Shown here: positions 15,671 to 24,740 of the stretch, one piece after another
Layout: every line of letters starts with the position of its first letter
Numbering within the stretch: position 1 is the stretch's first letter
From: Geomonas limicola
GTDB lineage: Bacteria > Desulfobacterota > Desulfuromonadia > Geobacterales > Geobacteraceae
Assembly: GCF_014193675.1 (NCBI RefSeq)
Contig: NZ_BLXZ01000006.1
Span: forward strand, 310,553 to 374,552
Reading direction: 5' to 3'
Length of the DNA stretch: 64,000 nt
Position numbers and translations under genes: made by a program
Notes under the pieces: generated by a model
What the model saw: only the letters and a program-made list of their open reading frames with translations
Database searches by the model: none
What the model was told of the DNA's origin: nothing

Positions 15671-18223
15671 ATGAAGATTGCATCGACGCACTGCTACGGT
15701 TTCTGTTCCCGCCCGGGCCGCTTTACCCTCCTGCTCGGCGTTCTCCTCTTCTTTTGTCTCTGCATCTTCAAAGGCCAATCGTTGCACGCGGAACCGGCAC
15801 CCAAAAAGGTGGTCCGGGTGGCGGCGTTCAACTTCAATCCCGCCATCTACCAGGACCGTGACGGCAAGGTCAAAGGGTTCTACGTCGAGATGCTCGACGA
15901 GATCGCCCGCCGGGAGAACTGGCAGATCCAGTACGTCTACGGCAGTTGGGGCGAAGGCCTGGAACGCATCAAACGGGGCGAGGTGGATCTCTTGACCTCG
16001 GTTGCCTGGCTCGAGGAGCGTACCCGTTTCCTCGACTACGGCAAGACTGCCATCATGACGGTCTGGAGCGAAGTCTACGTGCACCAGAAGTCCGATCTCA
16101 GCGGCATCCGGGACATGGCCGGCAAGAAGGTCGCCATCATGAAGGGGGACTCGAACGGCAAGCAGTTCCGCAACCTCGTGGAGAAGTTCGGCATCCCCTG
16201 CACCATCGTCGAGTATCCCGGGTTCGAGGAGGTGTTCAAAGAGGTGGAGGCGGGGCGCGTCGATGCGGGGGTGGTGAACAACACCTTCGGGATCGGGCGC
16301 AGCAAGGATTTCAAGGTGAAGTCCTCGGGGATCATCTTCAGCCCCTTCGATCTCTACTTCGCGACCGCCAAGGGAAAGAACGCGGAGCTCCTCGGGGTGT
16401 TGGACGGCTACCTCACCAGCTGGAAGGCGGACAAGAGTTCTCTGTACCACAGCGCGCTGAACCGCTGGCTGCATCGCAACGCCGAGGTGGTCAGTGTCAT
16501 CCCGACCTGGCTGATCCAGCTGCTCCTGGGGCTCGCGCTCTCGGGAGTGCTGGGTACTGCGTTTATCGTGCTGCTGCGCCGGCAGGTTGCCGCGCGCACC
16601 CATGAGCTGCAGGAATCGGAGAGCGCGCTTCTGGAGAAGAACGAGGAGCTGGCGGCCGTCGAGGAGGAGCTGCGTCAGCAATTGGACGAGACCTTCACGG
16701 CGCAGGAGGCCCTGCAGAAGAACGAGGAGTTTCTCACCGCCATTGTCGAGAACATGCCGGCCATGGTGTTTGTGAAGGATGCCCAGGACCTGCGCTTCGT
16801 GAGCATGAATCGGACCGGTGAGGAGATCCTGGGGATCCGGCGCGAGGAGCTGATCGGGAAGTGCGACTTCGATCTCTTCCCGGAAAAGGAGGCGACGTAC
16901 TTCACCGGCATGGACCGCTTCGTGCTGCAGCAGGGGACGATCCATGAGATCCCCGAGGAGCGCATCCACGTGCGCGACGGGCAGGAGCGCATCCTGCACA
17001 CCCGGAAGGTCCCCATCTGCGACCCGTCGGGCAAGCCGCTCTACCTCCTGGGGATCTCGGTCGACATCACGAACCAGCGCAGCGTCGAGGAGCAGTTGCG
17101 CCAGGCGCACAAGATGGACGTGGTGGGGCAGCTGGCAGGCGGGGTGGCGCACGACTTCAACAACATGCTGACCGGCATCATCGGCGCGGCGGAGTTGCTC
17201 AACTGGCGCCTGGGGGACGATCCCAACAACGCCAAGCTCACCGCCGTGATCCTCGATGCCGCCACCCGTTCGGCAGATCTCACCCGGCAGCTTTTGGCCT
17301 TCTCCCGCAAGGGGAAGATCACCTCGACCGCGATCTCCATCAACGACTGCATCAACGCCGTGGTGGCCATCCTCGAGCGGACTATCGACAAGCGGATCGA
17401 TCTCAAGGTGGAGTTCCAGGCCCAGAACCCGACGGTCATCGGCGACCCGGGGCTTTTGCAAAACGCCCTCCTGAACCTGGCGGTCAACGCCCGCGACGCC
17501 ATGCCCGAGGGGGGTACGCTCACCTTCACGACCTGCAACGTGGAACTCACCGGGAGTTCGCCGGTCGGACAGCTGGCGGCGGGCCCCTACCTGGAGATCT
17601 CGGTGGCCGACACCGGCATCGGGATGACTCCGGAGGTTTTGGAGCATATCTACGAGCCGTTCTTCACCACCAAGGAGACCGGCAAGGGGACCGGGCTCGG
17701 GCTCGCCGCGGTGTACGGTACCGTCAAAGAGCACAACGGCACCATAAGCGTTACCAGCGAACCCGGCAACGGGACCGTGTTCCGGCTCTGCCTCCCCTCG
17801 GGCGCCAGCCAGAGCAGCGAGATGACGGTGGGCGAAGAGACCGTCCCGGGCAAGGGTGGGATCATGCTGGTCGACGACGAGGCGATCATCCGCCTCTCGG
17901 GTCACTGCCTGCTCGAGGAGCTGGGATACCAGGTCTACCTTGCCGAGGACGGCGAACAGGCACTGGAGCTCTACAGCCGTGAGCGCTCCCGCATCGGCCT
18001 GGTCATTCTGGACATGGTCATGCCCAAGCTGAGTGGCAAGGAGACTTTCCTGAGGCTCAAGCGGCTCGATCCCGAGGTGCGGGTGCTCTTCTCTTCCGGT
18101 TTCCACCGCGAAGGGACGGTGCACGAACTGCTCGCTATCGGTGCCAAAGGTTTCATCCACAAGCCCTACCGCCTGCAGAACCTCAGCAAGTCCGTTGCGG
18201 AAGCACTGGGAGAAGTAGTCTAG
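15671..18223 (+). CDS. Hybrid sensor histidine kinase with SBP_bac_3, PAS and receiver domains
   Basis: An 850-residue membrane hybrid kinase: N-terminal signal/membrane segment (about 15-38), periplasmic type 3 solute-binding domain (43-263), membrane helix (275-300), coiled coil, PAS domain (350-466), HisKA with His494 in VAHDFNNM, HATPase (593-710) and a C-terminal receiver (726-846) with Asp near 779 in LVILDMVMPKLSG. No output domain is present, so phosphate probably passes to another regulator or the receiver tunes kinase activity. ATG 15671 is preferred to a TTG at 15620. With the kinase at 10263 it flanks the Dcu transporter, suggesting two sensors for related ligands. Confidence 0.9.
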   Translation: MKIASTHCYGFCSRPGRFTLLLGVLLFFCLCIFKGQSLHAEPAPKKVVRVAAFNFNPAIYQDRDGKVKGFYVEMLDEIARRENWQIQYVYGSWGEGLERIKRGEVDLLTSVAWLEERTRFLDYGKTAIMTVWSEVYVHQKSDLSGIRDMAGKKVAIMKGDSNGKQFRNLVEKFGIPCTIVEYPGFEEVFKEVEAGRVDAGVVNNTFGIGRSKDFKVKSSGIIFSPFDLYFATAKGKNAELLGVLDGYLTSWKADKSSLYHSALNRWLHRNAEVVSVIPTWLIQLLLGLALSGVLGTAFIVLLRRQVAARTHELQESESALLEKNEELAAVEEELRQQLDETFTAQEALQKNEEFLTAIVENMPAMVFVKDAQDLRFVSMNRTGEEILGIRREELIGKCDFDLFPEKEATYFTGMDRFVLQQGTIHEIPEERIHVRDGQERILHTRKVPICDPSGKPLYLLGISVDITNQRSVEEQLRQAHKMDVVGQLAGGVAHDFNNMLTGIIGAAELLNWRLGDDPNNAKLTAVILDAATRSADLTRQLLAFSRKGKITSTAISINDCINAVVAILERTIDKRIDLKVEFQAQNPTVIGDPGLLQNALLNLAVNARDAMPEGGTLTFTTCNVELTGSSPVGQLAAGPYLEISVADTGIGMTPEVLEHIYEPFFTTKETGKGTGLGLAAVYGTVKEHNGTISVTSEPGNGTVFRLCLPSGASQSSEMTVGEETVPGKGGIMLVDDEAIIRLSGHCLLEELGYQVYLAEDGEQALELYSRERSRIGLVILDMVMPKLSGKETFLRLKRLDPEVRVLFSSGFHREGTVHELLAIGAKGFIHKPYRLQNLSKSVAEALGEVV

Positions 18224-18417
18224 CGCACGGCTTTTCGGCAACGGCCAACCCCCTAACCTAACCTGATTGACCCATCCCCACCCCGACCCTCCCAAATGAA
18301 GGGGAAGTGGCGTTTTACGAGCGGGAGGGTGGCGCGAATGAAGGAGGGGGAATCCTGCGAGCGGAGGGTGGCGCTCATCGGGAAAACCTGAAACAGAGAA
18401 CGTAGCACCTTGAACAT

Positions 18418-18456
18418 AAAAAACGCGGCCCCGGAATTCCGGAGCCGCGTTTTTTC
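18418..18456 (-). terminator. Bidirectional terminator between hybrid kinase and hcp
   Basis: ACGCGGC/GCCGCGT arms enclose an additional CCGGAATTCCGG palindrome, with A and T runs on both sides, so it can stop hcp (minus) and the hybrid kinase transcript (plus). The gap 18224-18417 also contains two copies of a short GAGCGG-GAGGGTGGCGC-like string, with no gene. Confidence 0.85.
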
Positions 18457-18478
18457 GTGATGGGTGCTGCCTGCTTTC

Positions 18479-20191
18479 TTAGCCGAGGATCTGCTTCAGG
18501 TCCTCTTCGGCGGTGCCGATCGGGGCGATGTTGAAGTTCTCCACCAGGAAGTTCAAGACGTTCGGGGTGATGAAGGCCGGGAGGCTGGGTCCCAGCTTGA
18601 TGTTCTTGATGCCCAGGTGCAGGAGGGTCAAGAGGATCGCCACTGCCTTCTGCTCGTACCAGGAAAGGATCATGGAGAGCGGCAGGTCGTTCACGCCGCA
18701 GTTGAAGGCACCGGCCAGGGCCACGGCGATCTGGATCGCGGAGTAGGCGTCGTTGCACTGACCGACGTCCAGAAGGCGCGGAATGCCGCCGATGTCGCCG
18801 AAGTCGAGCTTGTTGAAGCGGTACTTGCCGCAAGCCAGGGTCAGGATCACGCAGTCGCTGGGGACCTGCTCAGCGAACTCGGTGTAGTAGTTACGGCCGC
18901 TCTTAGCACCGTCGCAACCGCCGATCAGGAAGAAGTGACGGATAGCGCCGGATTTCACTGCGTCGATGACCTGGGGAGCTACGCCGAGCACCGCGTTGTG
19001 GCCAAAGCCGGTGAGGATCTCTTTGCCCGGGTTCTCTTCGAAGCCCGGCAGGGCGAGCGCCTTCTCGATGACCGGGGAGAAGTCCCAACCGTCGATGTTC
19101 TTGACGTCGGGCCACTGTACGAGGCCCCAGGTGAACAGGCGGTCTTTGTAGCTTTCAGCCGGACGCTGGATGCAGTTGGTGTTGAAGATGATGGCGCCGG
19201 GGAAGTTGACGAATTCCTTCGCCTGATCCTGCCAGGCACCGCCGAAGTTGCCGGCCAGGTGGGCGTACTTCTTGAGACCCGGGTAGCCGTGCGCCGGCAG
19301 CATCTCGCCGTGGGTGTAGATGTTGATCCCTTTGCCTTCGGTCTGCTTCAACAGCTCCTCGAGCATGCGCAGGTCGTGGCCGGAGACCAGGATCGCCTTG
19401 CCTGCCTTGGTACCCAGCTGTACCGGGGTCGGTACCGGGTGGCCGAAGCTGTCGGTGTTGGCCTTGTCCAGAAGCTGCATGGTGACCAGGTTGATGCGGC
19501 CGCACTCCATGGAGAGGCCGACGAAGTCCATGAGGCCCAGGCTCTTGTCGAGGGTCGCGGAGAGTGCCTTGTGGGTGAAGGCGTAGATCTCGTCGTTCTC
19601 GAGGCCGATCACCAGGGCGTGGTGAGCGTAGGCTGCGTAGCCTTTCATGCCGTAGATCAGGATCTCCTGGACCGATTTCACGTCCGGGTCGATGGAGGGG
19701 TCCTTCACGCCGTGCTGAGCGCCCAGGGCGACCAGTTCAGCGGTGCTGGCAGCGGCAAACGGTTTTGCGGCTTCGGGAACCTCACCGGCAAAGGCACCGC
19801 CGTTGGCCAGTTCGAAGAGGGCCTGTGCCTGGGTGCGCTTCTCGGCGCCCTTGCGGACCAGCTTGGCGATCTCTTCGGCGCTGAAGTCGACGTTGGTAAC
19901 CGTGGTGAAGAGGCCGTCCAGCATGAAGCGGTCGATGTCGGAGTTCTTGGCGCCCTTGGCGCGTGCCTTGTCGGCCCAGAAGGCGATCCCCTTCATGGTG
20001 TAGACCAGAAGGTCCTGCAGGGCGGCCACGTCCGGCTGCTTGCCGCAAACGCCTACTTTCGAGCAGCCACCGTTGGCTGCCTGCTCACACTGGTAGCAAA
20101 ACATGTTTTCCATCGTTGCCTCCTTGGCATTAGTGTTAGGGGTGGTAGTTTCTTTGGCTAAACCAAGCCAGCTCATGATCTTGTTCTTCAT
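18479..20191 (-). CDS. hcp: Hybrid cluster protein (Hcp, hydroxylamine reductase family)
   Basis: A 570-residue cytoplasmic Fe-S protein. The N-terminal cluster motif CYQCEQAANGGC...VGVC has CX2CX7CX5C spacing, the class I [4Fe-4S] type of strict anaerobes. Hybrid-cluster ligands are visible in GHDLRM, NTNCIQRP, IGGCDGAKSGR, LACGKYRF and VGQCNDAYSA. Members reduce hydroxylamine or act as NO reductase/S-nitrosylase in nitrosative stress. Two in-frame starts each have a good ribosome-binding site: ATG 20191 (AGGAG) and ATG 20113 (AAGGAGG), the latter beginning right at the conserved MENMFCYQC. An FNR-type dyad lies upstream. Confidence 0.95.
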   Translation of the reverse strand: MKNKIMSWLGLAKETTTPNTNAKEATMENMFCYQCEQAANGGCSKVGVCGKQPDVAALQDLLVYTMKGIAFWADKARAKGAKNSDIDRFMLDGLFTTVTNVDFSAEEIAKLVRKGAEKRTQAQALFELANGGAFAGEVPEAAKPFAAASTAELVALGAQHGVKDPSIDPDVKSVQEILIYGMKGYAAYAHHALVIGLENDEIYAFTHKALSATLDKSLGLMDFVGLSMECGRINLVTMQLLDKANTDSFGHPVPTPVQLGTKAGKAILVSGHDLRMLEELLKQTEGKGINIYTHGEMLPAHGYPGLKKYAHLAGNFGGAWQDQAKEFVNFPGAIIFNTNCIQRPAESYKDRLFTWGLVQWPDVKNIDGWDFSPVIEKALALPGFEENPGKEILTGFGHNAVLGVAPQVIDAVKSGAIRHFFLIGGCDGAKSGRNYYTEFAEQVPSDCVILTLACGKYRFNKLDFGDIGGIPRLLDVGQCNDAYSAIQIAVALAGAFNCGVNDLPLSMILSWYEQKAVAILLTLLHLGIKNIKLGPSLPAFITPNVLNFLVENFNIAPIGTAEEDLKQILG

Positions 20192-20293
20192 TCAGGTCTC
20201 CTGTATCCCGGGTGGTCCGGAGTGTGGTAATCTCTCTCGGGTCTTGCTCCGGCAGCACCTTTAATGGGAGTTGGTGGCCGTTTGTTGAGGACA

Positions 20294-20334
20294 CCATAGC
20301 GGCATCCACTTCCTTAGGCCTTGACCTATGTCAT
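20294..20334 (-). promoter_or_regulatory. FNR/HcpR-type dyad and -10 element of hcp
   Basis: TTGAC-CTAT-GTCAT (20321-20334) is a Crp/Fnr-family dyad with one mismatch. On the minus strand TATGGT (20294-20299) lies where a -10 element belongs if the dyad is centred at -41.5, the class II activator position. hcp genes are commonly under Crp/Fnr-family nitrosative or redox regulators. The rest of 20192-20559 shows no gene. Confidence 0.55.
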
Positions 20335-20559
20335 AAAAATGCAGTTCTGTGTTTTAGGCTCTTTTTTGTCGGAAAGTCGTTGAGGGGTTGGTTGTGGTCA
20401 GTTAAGTTGCTAAAATGGCAGGGAAAAATGGCCGCCGGGAGTGTCGTCTCGTCCAGGCCCAGGTAGTTTCGGTCCGGTTATTTTGTGCCTTTGGTTCATT
20501 TATGTGTCGTAAAGAGCGTTACTGCATCCTGAAAGTTTTTGCGGTGAGAGAGGTTTGTC

Positions 20560-21927
20560 ATGGAAGAGAAGAAGCAGTTCCGTAACTTCGCGGCGGTGCG
20601 CCCCATGGCGCGCTTCGTCGGGGTCTCGGTCCGGGACCTGATGGTGACGGTGGGGCCGCTGGTGCTCCTTACCCTGGTGGCGATCTGGGCCGCCTACTGG
20701 CTCTTGCGCCCCGCGCCTCCCAACACCATCACCATCACCAGCGGTCCCGAGGGGAGCAACTTCCTGGTGACGGCGCAGAAATACCAGAAGATCCTGGCCC
20801 GCAACGGCGTGAAGCTGAAGATCCTCACCTCCGGAGGATCGCTGGACAACCTGCGCCGCCTGAGTGATCCCAAATTCCAGGTCGATGTCGGCTTCGTACA
20901 GGGGGGCGTTACCCAGGGGGTGAATATCGACAAGCTGGTTTCCCTGGGGAGTGTCTTCCACGTGCCGATGCTGGTGTACTACCGTACCGACGCGCCGGTA
21001 CAGCTCCTCTCCGGTTTTACCGGCAAGAGGATCGCCATCGGGCTCCCGGGGAGCGGCACCAGGGTGCTGGCGCTCACCGTCTTGAAGGCGAACGGCATCG
21101 AGCCGGGCGGGGCGACCCAGCTCGTGGACCTCGGCGGAGAGGCGGCCTCGCAGGCGCTCATCGACGGCACGGTGGACGCCGCGTTCCTCATGGGGGACTC
21201 GGCGACCCCGGCCGTGATGCGCAAGCTGCTCTGGACCCCGGGGATCCGGCTGCTCAACTTTCCGCAGGCCCCGGGCTTTGCCCGGCGCTACCAGTACCTG
21301 GAGAAACTCGACCTGCCGATGGGGGTGTTCGACTTCGGCAAGAACATGCCGCCCGAGGACATCCACCTGATGGGGCCGACCGCGGAGCTGGTGGCGCGCA
21401 GCGATCTGCACCCGGCGCTTTCCGATCTCCTGATCGAGGCGGCGCGCGAGGTGCACGGCAAGGCGACCTTGATGCAGAAGGCGGGCGATTTCCCGGCGCC
21501 GCTCGAGCACGAGTTCCCGATCAGTGCCGACGCCAAGCGCTACTACAATTCCGGCAAGAGCTTTTTCTACCGGGTGCTCCCGTTCTGGCTGGCGACCCTG
21601 GCCGACCGTCTCATCGTGGTGGTCATTCCTATCGTGGTGGTCTTGATCCCCGGGCTCAAGCTGGTGCCGGCGGTGTACAGCTGGCGCATCAAGTCGCGCA
21701 TCTACCGCTGGTACGGCAACCTGATCGCGCTGGAGCGCAGCATTCTGGCCAATCCCTCCGTCGAGGAGCGCGCGGCGCTGCTCAAGCGGTTGGACGACAT
21801 CGAGGCGGAGGTCAACAAGATGAAGATGCCCCTGGCCTACGCAGAGCAGTTCTACGTGCTGCGCGACCACATCAAGTTCGTGGGGGATCGGTACCGGGAG
21901 GGGCTGAAGGGGACAGCCTCGGGGTAG
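20560..21927 (+). CDS. Membrane-anchored TAXI family TRAP solute receptor
   Basis: A 455-residue protein: a short cytoplasmic N-terminus, one membrane helix (about 27-49), a TAXI-type solute-binding domain (about 53-340; NTITITSGPEGSNF opening, FVQGGVTQGV and DAAFLMGDSATP core), a second hydrophobic segment (about 345-372) and a charged C-terminal helical tail (VEERAALLKRLDDIEAEVNKM). Classical TAXI receptors are free periplasmic and paired with a fused 4TM/12TM permease. Here no permease gene is adjacent and the receptor is tethered at both ends, so a sensing or scaffold role is possible. Ligand unknown; glutamate-like in some relatives. Confidence 0.85.
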   Translation: MEEKKQFRNFAAVRPMARFVGVSVRDLMVTVGPLVLLTLVAIWAAYWLLRPAPPNTITITSGPEGSNFLVTAQKYQKILARNGVKLKILTSGGSLDNLRRLSDPKFQVDVGFVQGGVTQGVNIDKLVSLGSVFHVPMLVYYRTDAPVQLLSGFTGKRIAIGLPGSGTRVLALTVLKANGIEPGGATQLVDLGGEAASQALIDGTVDAAFLMGDSATPAVMRKLLWTPGIRLLNFPQAPGFARRYQYLEKLDLPMGVFDFGKNMPPEDIHLMGPTAELVARSDLHPALSDLLIEAAREVHGKATLMQKAGDFPAPLEHEFPISADAKRYYNSGKSFFYRVLPFWLATLADRLIVVVIPIVVVLIPGLKLVPAVYSWRIKSRIYRWYGNLIALERSILANPSVEERAALLKRLDDIEAEVNKMKMPLAYAEQFYVLRDHIKFVGDRYREGLKGTASG

Positions 21928-21945
21928 GGGAGGCGGCCGGGGCCG

Positions 21946-22218
21946 CTAGTTGTTCACGCCGCCCACCATGGCGCGGTAGATGTCCGGCCGGAGGGAGAAC
22001 TGCAGGCTCGACGAGGTGGCGGTTTCGAACGAGATGGCCTGCTCGCCGCCGATGGACTGGTTCAGGCTGAACAGCGGGCGCAGGTTGAGTCCCAGGCGCG
22101 TGACGTCCGCCTCGAACTCCGGTCCGTAGACCGTGGCGTACTCGCACAGGCGCTCCCAGGTGGACAGCATCTCGACAGGTATGGCGACTCCATCAGCTAC
22201 ACGAATCAGATCCGACAT
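21946..22218 (-). CDS. Hypothetical protein (90 aa)
   Basis: A 90-residue soluble protein starting MSDLIRVADGVAIPVEMLSTW and ending in MVGGVNN. The start is set at 22218 because AAGGAG lies just before it; the upstream extension has no such site. No family recognised. Its gene is convergent with the TAXI gene, 18 bp away. Aromatic and acidic residues are spread evenly, without membrane segment or metal motif. Confidence 0.6.
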   Translation of the reverse strand: MSDLIRVADGVAIPVEMLSTWERLCEYATVYGPEFEADVTRLGLNLRPLFSLNQSIGGEQAISFETATSSSLQFSLRPDIYRAMVGGVNN

Positions 22219-22321
22219 GATGTACTCCTTGCGTTGCAACCTCATGGTGCATCTATCGGTGGCCGGCAAGAAAACTTGAGCAGGGATGAATGAGAAGGTA
22301 ATCCCAGGAGGCAACACCGAA

Positions 22322-22458
22322 CGAACAGGGATGAATGGGATACACGGGATAAAACCTGGAGGGTCCTGAAAGGCGAGACGGCGGGCTCTTTTGGAAAATC
22401 AGGGGGGGTGGCTTAATTGCTTCGTTGTTATCCCCTTTATCCCATGTATCCCTGTTCG
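22322..22458. repeat. Long imperfect inverted repeat (31-nt arms, 4 mismatches)
   Basis: Arm 22322-22352 (CGAACAGGGATGAATGGGAT...) and arm 22428-22458 are reverse complements with 4 mismatches in 31. A partial direct copy of the GAGCAGGGATGAATG type lies at 22278-22307. The 75-bp centre shows no ORF. It resembles a dispersed intergenic repeat built from ATCCC units and could form a large cruciform or RNA hairpin between the two minus-strand genes. Confidence 0.75.
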
Positions 22459-22505
22459 TTGGGGTTGTTCTTTGTGGTTGTGCAGTTATCTGCTGTATCC
22501 CTGTA

Positions 22506-23735
22506 CTAGCTGCGCAGCGCCTCGAGGCCTGCTACGGCCTCGGTGCCTGACTCGCTTTCACAGATCCTCACGAGCCTTCTCACGCAACACACCGCCAGCA
22601 GCAACACTGCGATGATCAGGCAGATCACGCCGTGCCAGCCGAACTCGCTCCAGAAAAGCCCCCCCGCCGTCCCGGAAACGCTGGAACCCAGGTAGTAACT
22701 GAAGAGGTACAGGGAGGCCGCCTGGGCACGCGCGCTACGCGCCCGGCTCCCGACCCACGCCGAGGCGATGGTGTGGGCTCCGAAAAATCCGCAGGTCAGA
22801 AATCCTATCCCCACCACGATGGTGGTCACGTCCCCCGACAAGGTGATCAGCGCGCCTACCACCATGCTCGCAATGGAGAGGTAGATCATCCGCTCCCGCC
22901 CGAACAGCTCCACCTGTCGTCCGATCATCGACGAACTGAAGGATCCCAACAGGTACACCAGGAAGATCCAGCTCACCGCCGAGTGCCCCAGCGAGAAGGG
23001 GGGCGCCAGGAGCCGGAAGGTGATGTAGTTGTACAGCGTCACGAACCCGCCCATGACCAGGAAGGAAATCCCGTAGAGGTAGCGCAGCCCGGGATCCTTG
23101 AGCTGCTTGAAGAGCGAGCTGAACAGGTAGCGCACCTGGAAGCTGCGCCGGGTGAAGTTGGCGGAGGGGGGGAGCGACCAGGCAAAGAAGACGCTGAGCA
23201 GGAGGCAGCCGACCCCGATCACCCCGAGCGCCACGCGCCAGCTGGACCACTCGGTCATGGTGGCGGTGAAGATCCGTCCGGTCATGCCGCCGATGGCGTT
23301 GCCGCTGATGTAGAGCCCGATGGCCGAACTCAGAGAGGCCGGCGCGATCTCCTCGCTCAGGTAGGCCATGGCAATGGCGGGGAGGCCCGCGAGCGCGATC
23401 CCCTGCAAGAGCCGCAGCACCAAGAGCGGCAGGAAACTGTGGGTGAAGGAGGTCAAAAGGGCCAAAAGCGAGGTGGTGACGAGTGATGCCACCATGACCC
23501 GCTTGCGGCCGAAGGTTTCGGAAATGGTTCCGGCGAAAAGCATGGAAACGGCCAGACTGCAGGTGGTCACCGAAAGCGGCAGGCTCCCCAAGGCGGCCGG
23601 CAGCCCGAACTCCCTGGAAAAGACCGGCAGCAGGGGCTGCACGTCGTACAGGGTGATGAAGGTGACGAACCCGGCCATGAAGAAGGCGAGGTTGATCTGG
23701 CGGTAGCGTTTGGTGCCACTGGTTACGGAGCCCAT
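22506..23735 (-). CDS. MFS transporter (arabinose/drug efflux type, YnfM-like)
   Basis: A 409-residue inner-membrane protein with 12 predicted membrane segments. The N-terminus ITLYDVQPLLPVFSREFGLPAALGSLPLSVTT and motif A-like GTISETFGRKRVMV fit the YnfM/YybF type of MFS efflux proteins. The start at 23735 is chosen for AGAAGGA before the ATG and because the hydrophobic region begins shortly after. It is divergent from a LysR regulator with a 121-bp shared control region, the classical arrangement for regulated efflux. Substrate unknown. Confidence 0.9.
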   Translation of the reverse strand: MGSVTSGTKRYRQINLAFFMAGFVTFITLYDVQPLLPVFSREFGLPAALGSLPLSVTTCSLAVSMLFAGTISETFGRKRVMVASLVTTSLLALLTSFTHSFLPLLVLRLLQGIALAGLPAIAMAYLSEEIAPASLSSAIGLYISGNAIGGMTGRIFTATMTEWSSWRVALGVIGVGCLLLSVFFAWSLPPSANFTRRSFQVRYLFSSLFKQLKDPGLRYLYGISFLVMGGFVTLYNYITFRLLAPPFSLGHSAVSWIFLVYLLGSFSSSMIGRQVELFGRERMIYLSIASMVVGALITLSGDVTTIVVGIGFLTCGFFGAHTIASAWVGSRARSARAQAASLYLFSYYLGSSVSGTAGGLFWSEFGWHGVICLIIAVLLLAVCCVRRLVRICESESGTEAVAGLEALRS

Positions 23736-23856
23736 AGGTCCTTCTTTTGCTGAGGTTGTTGCTTCGGTCCTGGTGACTATAGCTCTTGTTTTAGGATAAG
23801 AAAAATATATAATAATTATTGTTTTGATAAATAAAATATATGGTCGGGGGTGTGCC
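23736..23856. promoter_or_regulatory. Divergent MFS/LysR control region
   Basis: This 121-bp region becomes very AT-rich next to the LysR gene and contains the perfect palindrome AATAATTATT (23811-23820) and TATATA runs. LysR proteins usually bind such AT-rich dyads (T-N11-A) between divergent genes; the exact site cannot be fixed by eye. Confidence 0.5.
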
Positions 23857-24735
23857 ATGGATGTGCGGCAGCTCAGGTATTTTCTGGAAGTGGCTAAGGC
23901 GAGGAATTTCACCAAGGCGGCGGAAACCCTGCACATCGCGCAACCTGCGGTCAGCATGGCCATCAGGAAGCTGGAGGAGGAGCTCGAACTGACCCTCTTC
24001 AACCGGCAGGACAAGAAGGTCTCGCTCACGGCTGAGGGGGAGATCTTCCTGCCCCACGCCCAGCGCATCCTGGACGATCTGCAGGCGGCCGAGCAGGAGA
24101 TGGGGGAGCTGCGCGGGCTCACCAAGGGGGAGGTGCGCATCGGCATTCCGCCCATGATCAGCGCCTACTTCTTTCCCGATATCATCAGGGATTTCCAGCG
24201 CCGTTACCCGGAGCTCTCCCTGTCGGTGCTGGGAGAGGGGGCCGGCCGCATCCAGAAGCTGATCGCCCAGGGCGAGTTGGACATGGGGGTGGTGGCGGGT
24301 GAGAGCTTTCCGGAGAACCTGGAGGTGCGCCGCTTCCTGCGCGAGGAGATCGTGGTCTGCGTCCCGCTGGACCACCCCTTCGCGCAGCGCAGTTCGGTGA
24401 CCCTTGCCGAGTTCATCCGCGAGCCGCTGGTCTTTTACAAGGAGGGGTACTACATCAGGGAGTTTTTCCTGGATGTCCTGAAGGGGACGGGGGCCGCGCC
24501 GAACATCGTCTTCGAAACCAACCTCTTTTCGCTCGTGAAGTCGCTGGTGCGTAACGGCACCGGCATCTCCATCTTCCTGCGCATGGTGGTGAGCGCCGAC
24601 CAGGACCTGGCCGCCGTCTCCTTCGACCCGCCGCTGTACCTCGATCTTTTGATCGCCTGGAAGAAGCAGGTCTACCTCTCCCGCGCCAATCGTGCCTTCG
24701 CCGACTTTCTCCTTCAGCAGATCGAGGGGCGCTAG
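23857..24735 (+). CDS. LysR family transcriptional regulator
   Basis: A 292-residue LysR regulator. The N-terminal winged helix (1-60, MDVRQLRYFLEVAKARNFTKAAETLHIAQPAVS) is typical, followed by a linker helix and a periplasmic-binding-like effector domain (about 90-290). ATG 23857 is chosen because the family sequence begins there; the upstream ATG lies in the AT-rich control region. The ribosome-binding site is weak (GGGGG). It most likely controls the divergent MFS gene and itself. The effector is unknown. Confidence 0.93.
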   Translation: MDVRQLRYFLEVAKARNFTKAAETLHIAQPAVSMAIRKLEEELELTLFNRQDKKVSLTAEGEIFLPHAQRILDDLQAAEQEMGELRGLTKGEVRIGIPPMISAYFFPDIIRDFQRRYPELSLSVLGEGAGRIQKLIAQGELDMGVVAGESFPENLEVRRFLREEIVVCVPLDHPFAQRSSVTLAEFIREPLVFYKEGYYIREFFLDVLKGTGAAPNIVFETNLFSLVKSLVRNGTGISIFLRMVVSADQDLAAVSFDPPLYLDLLIAWKKQVYLSRANRAFADFLLQQIEGR

Positions 24736-24740
24736 GAGAC

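Noticed and set aside
15650..18295. 881-codon open frame opposite the hybrid kinase
   Set aside because: It mirrors the codon structure of a clear multi-domain kinase on the plus strand; long antisense frames are expected in GC-rich genes and this one shows no family motif.
18464..20161. 565-codon plus-strand frame across hcp
   Set aside because: Hcp on the minus strand has all cluster ligands, a ribosome-binding site and a terminator; the opposite frame has no recognisable domain.
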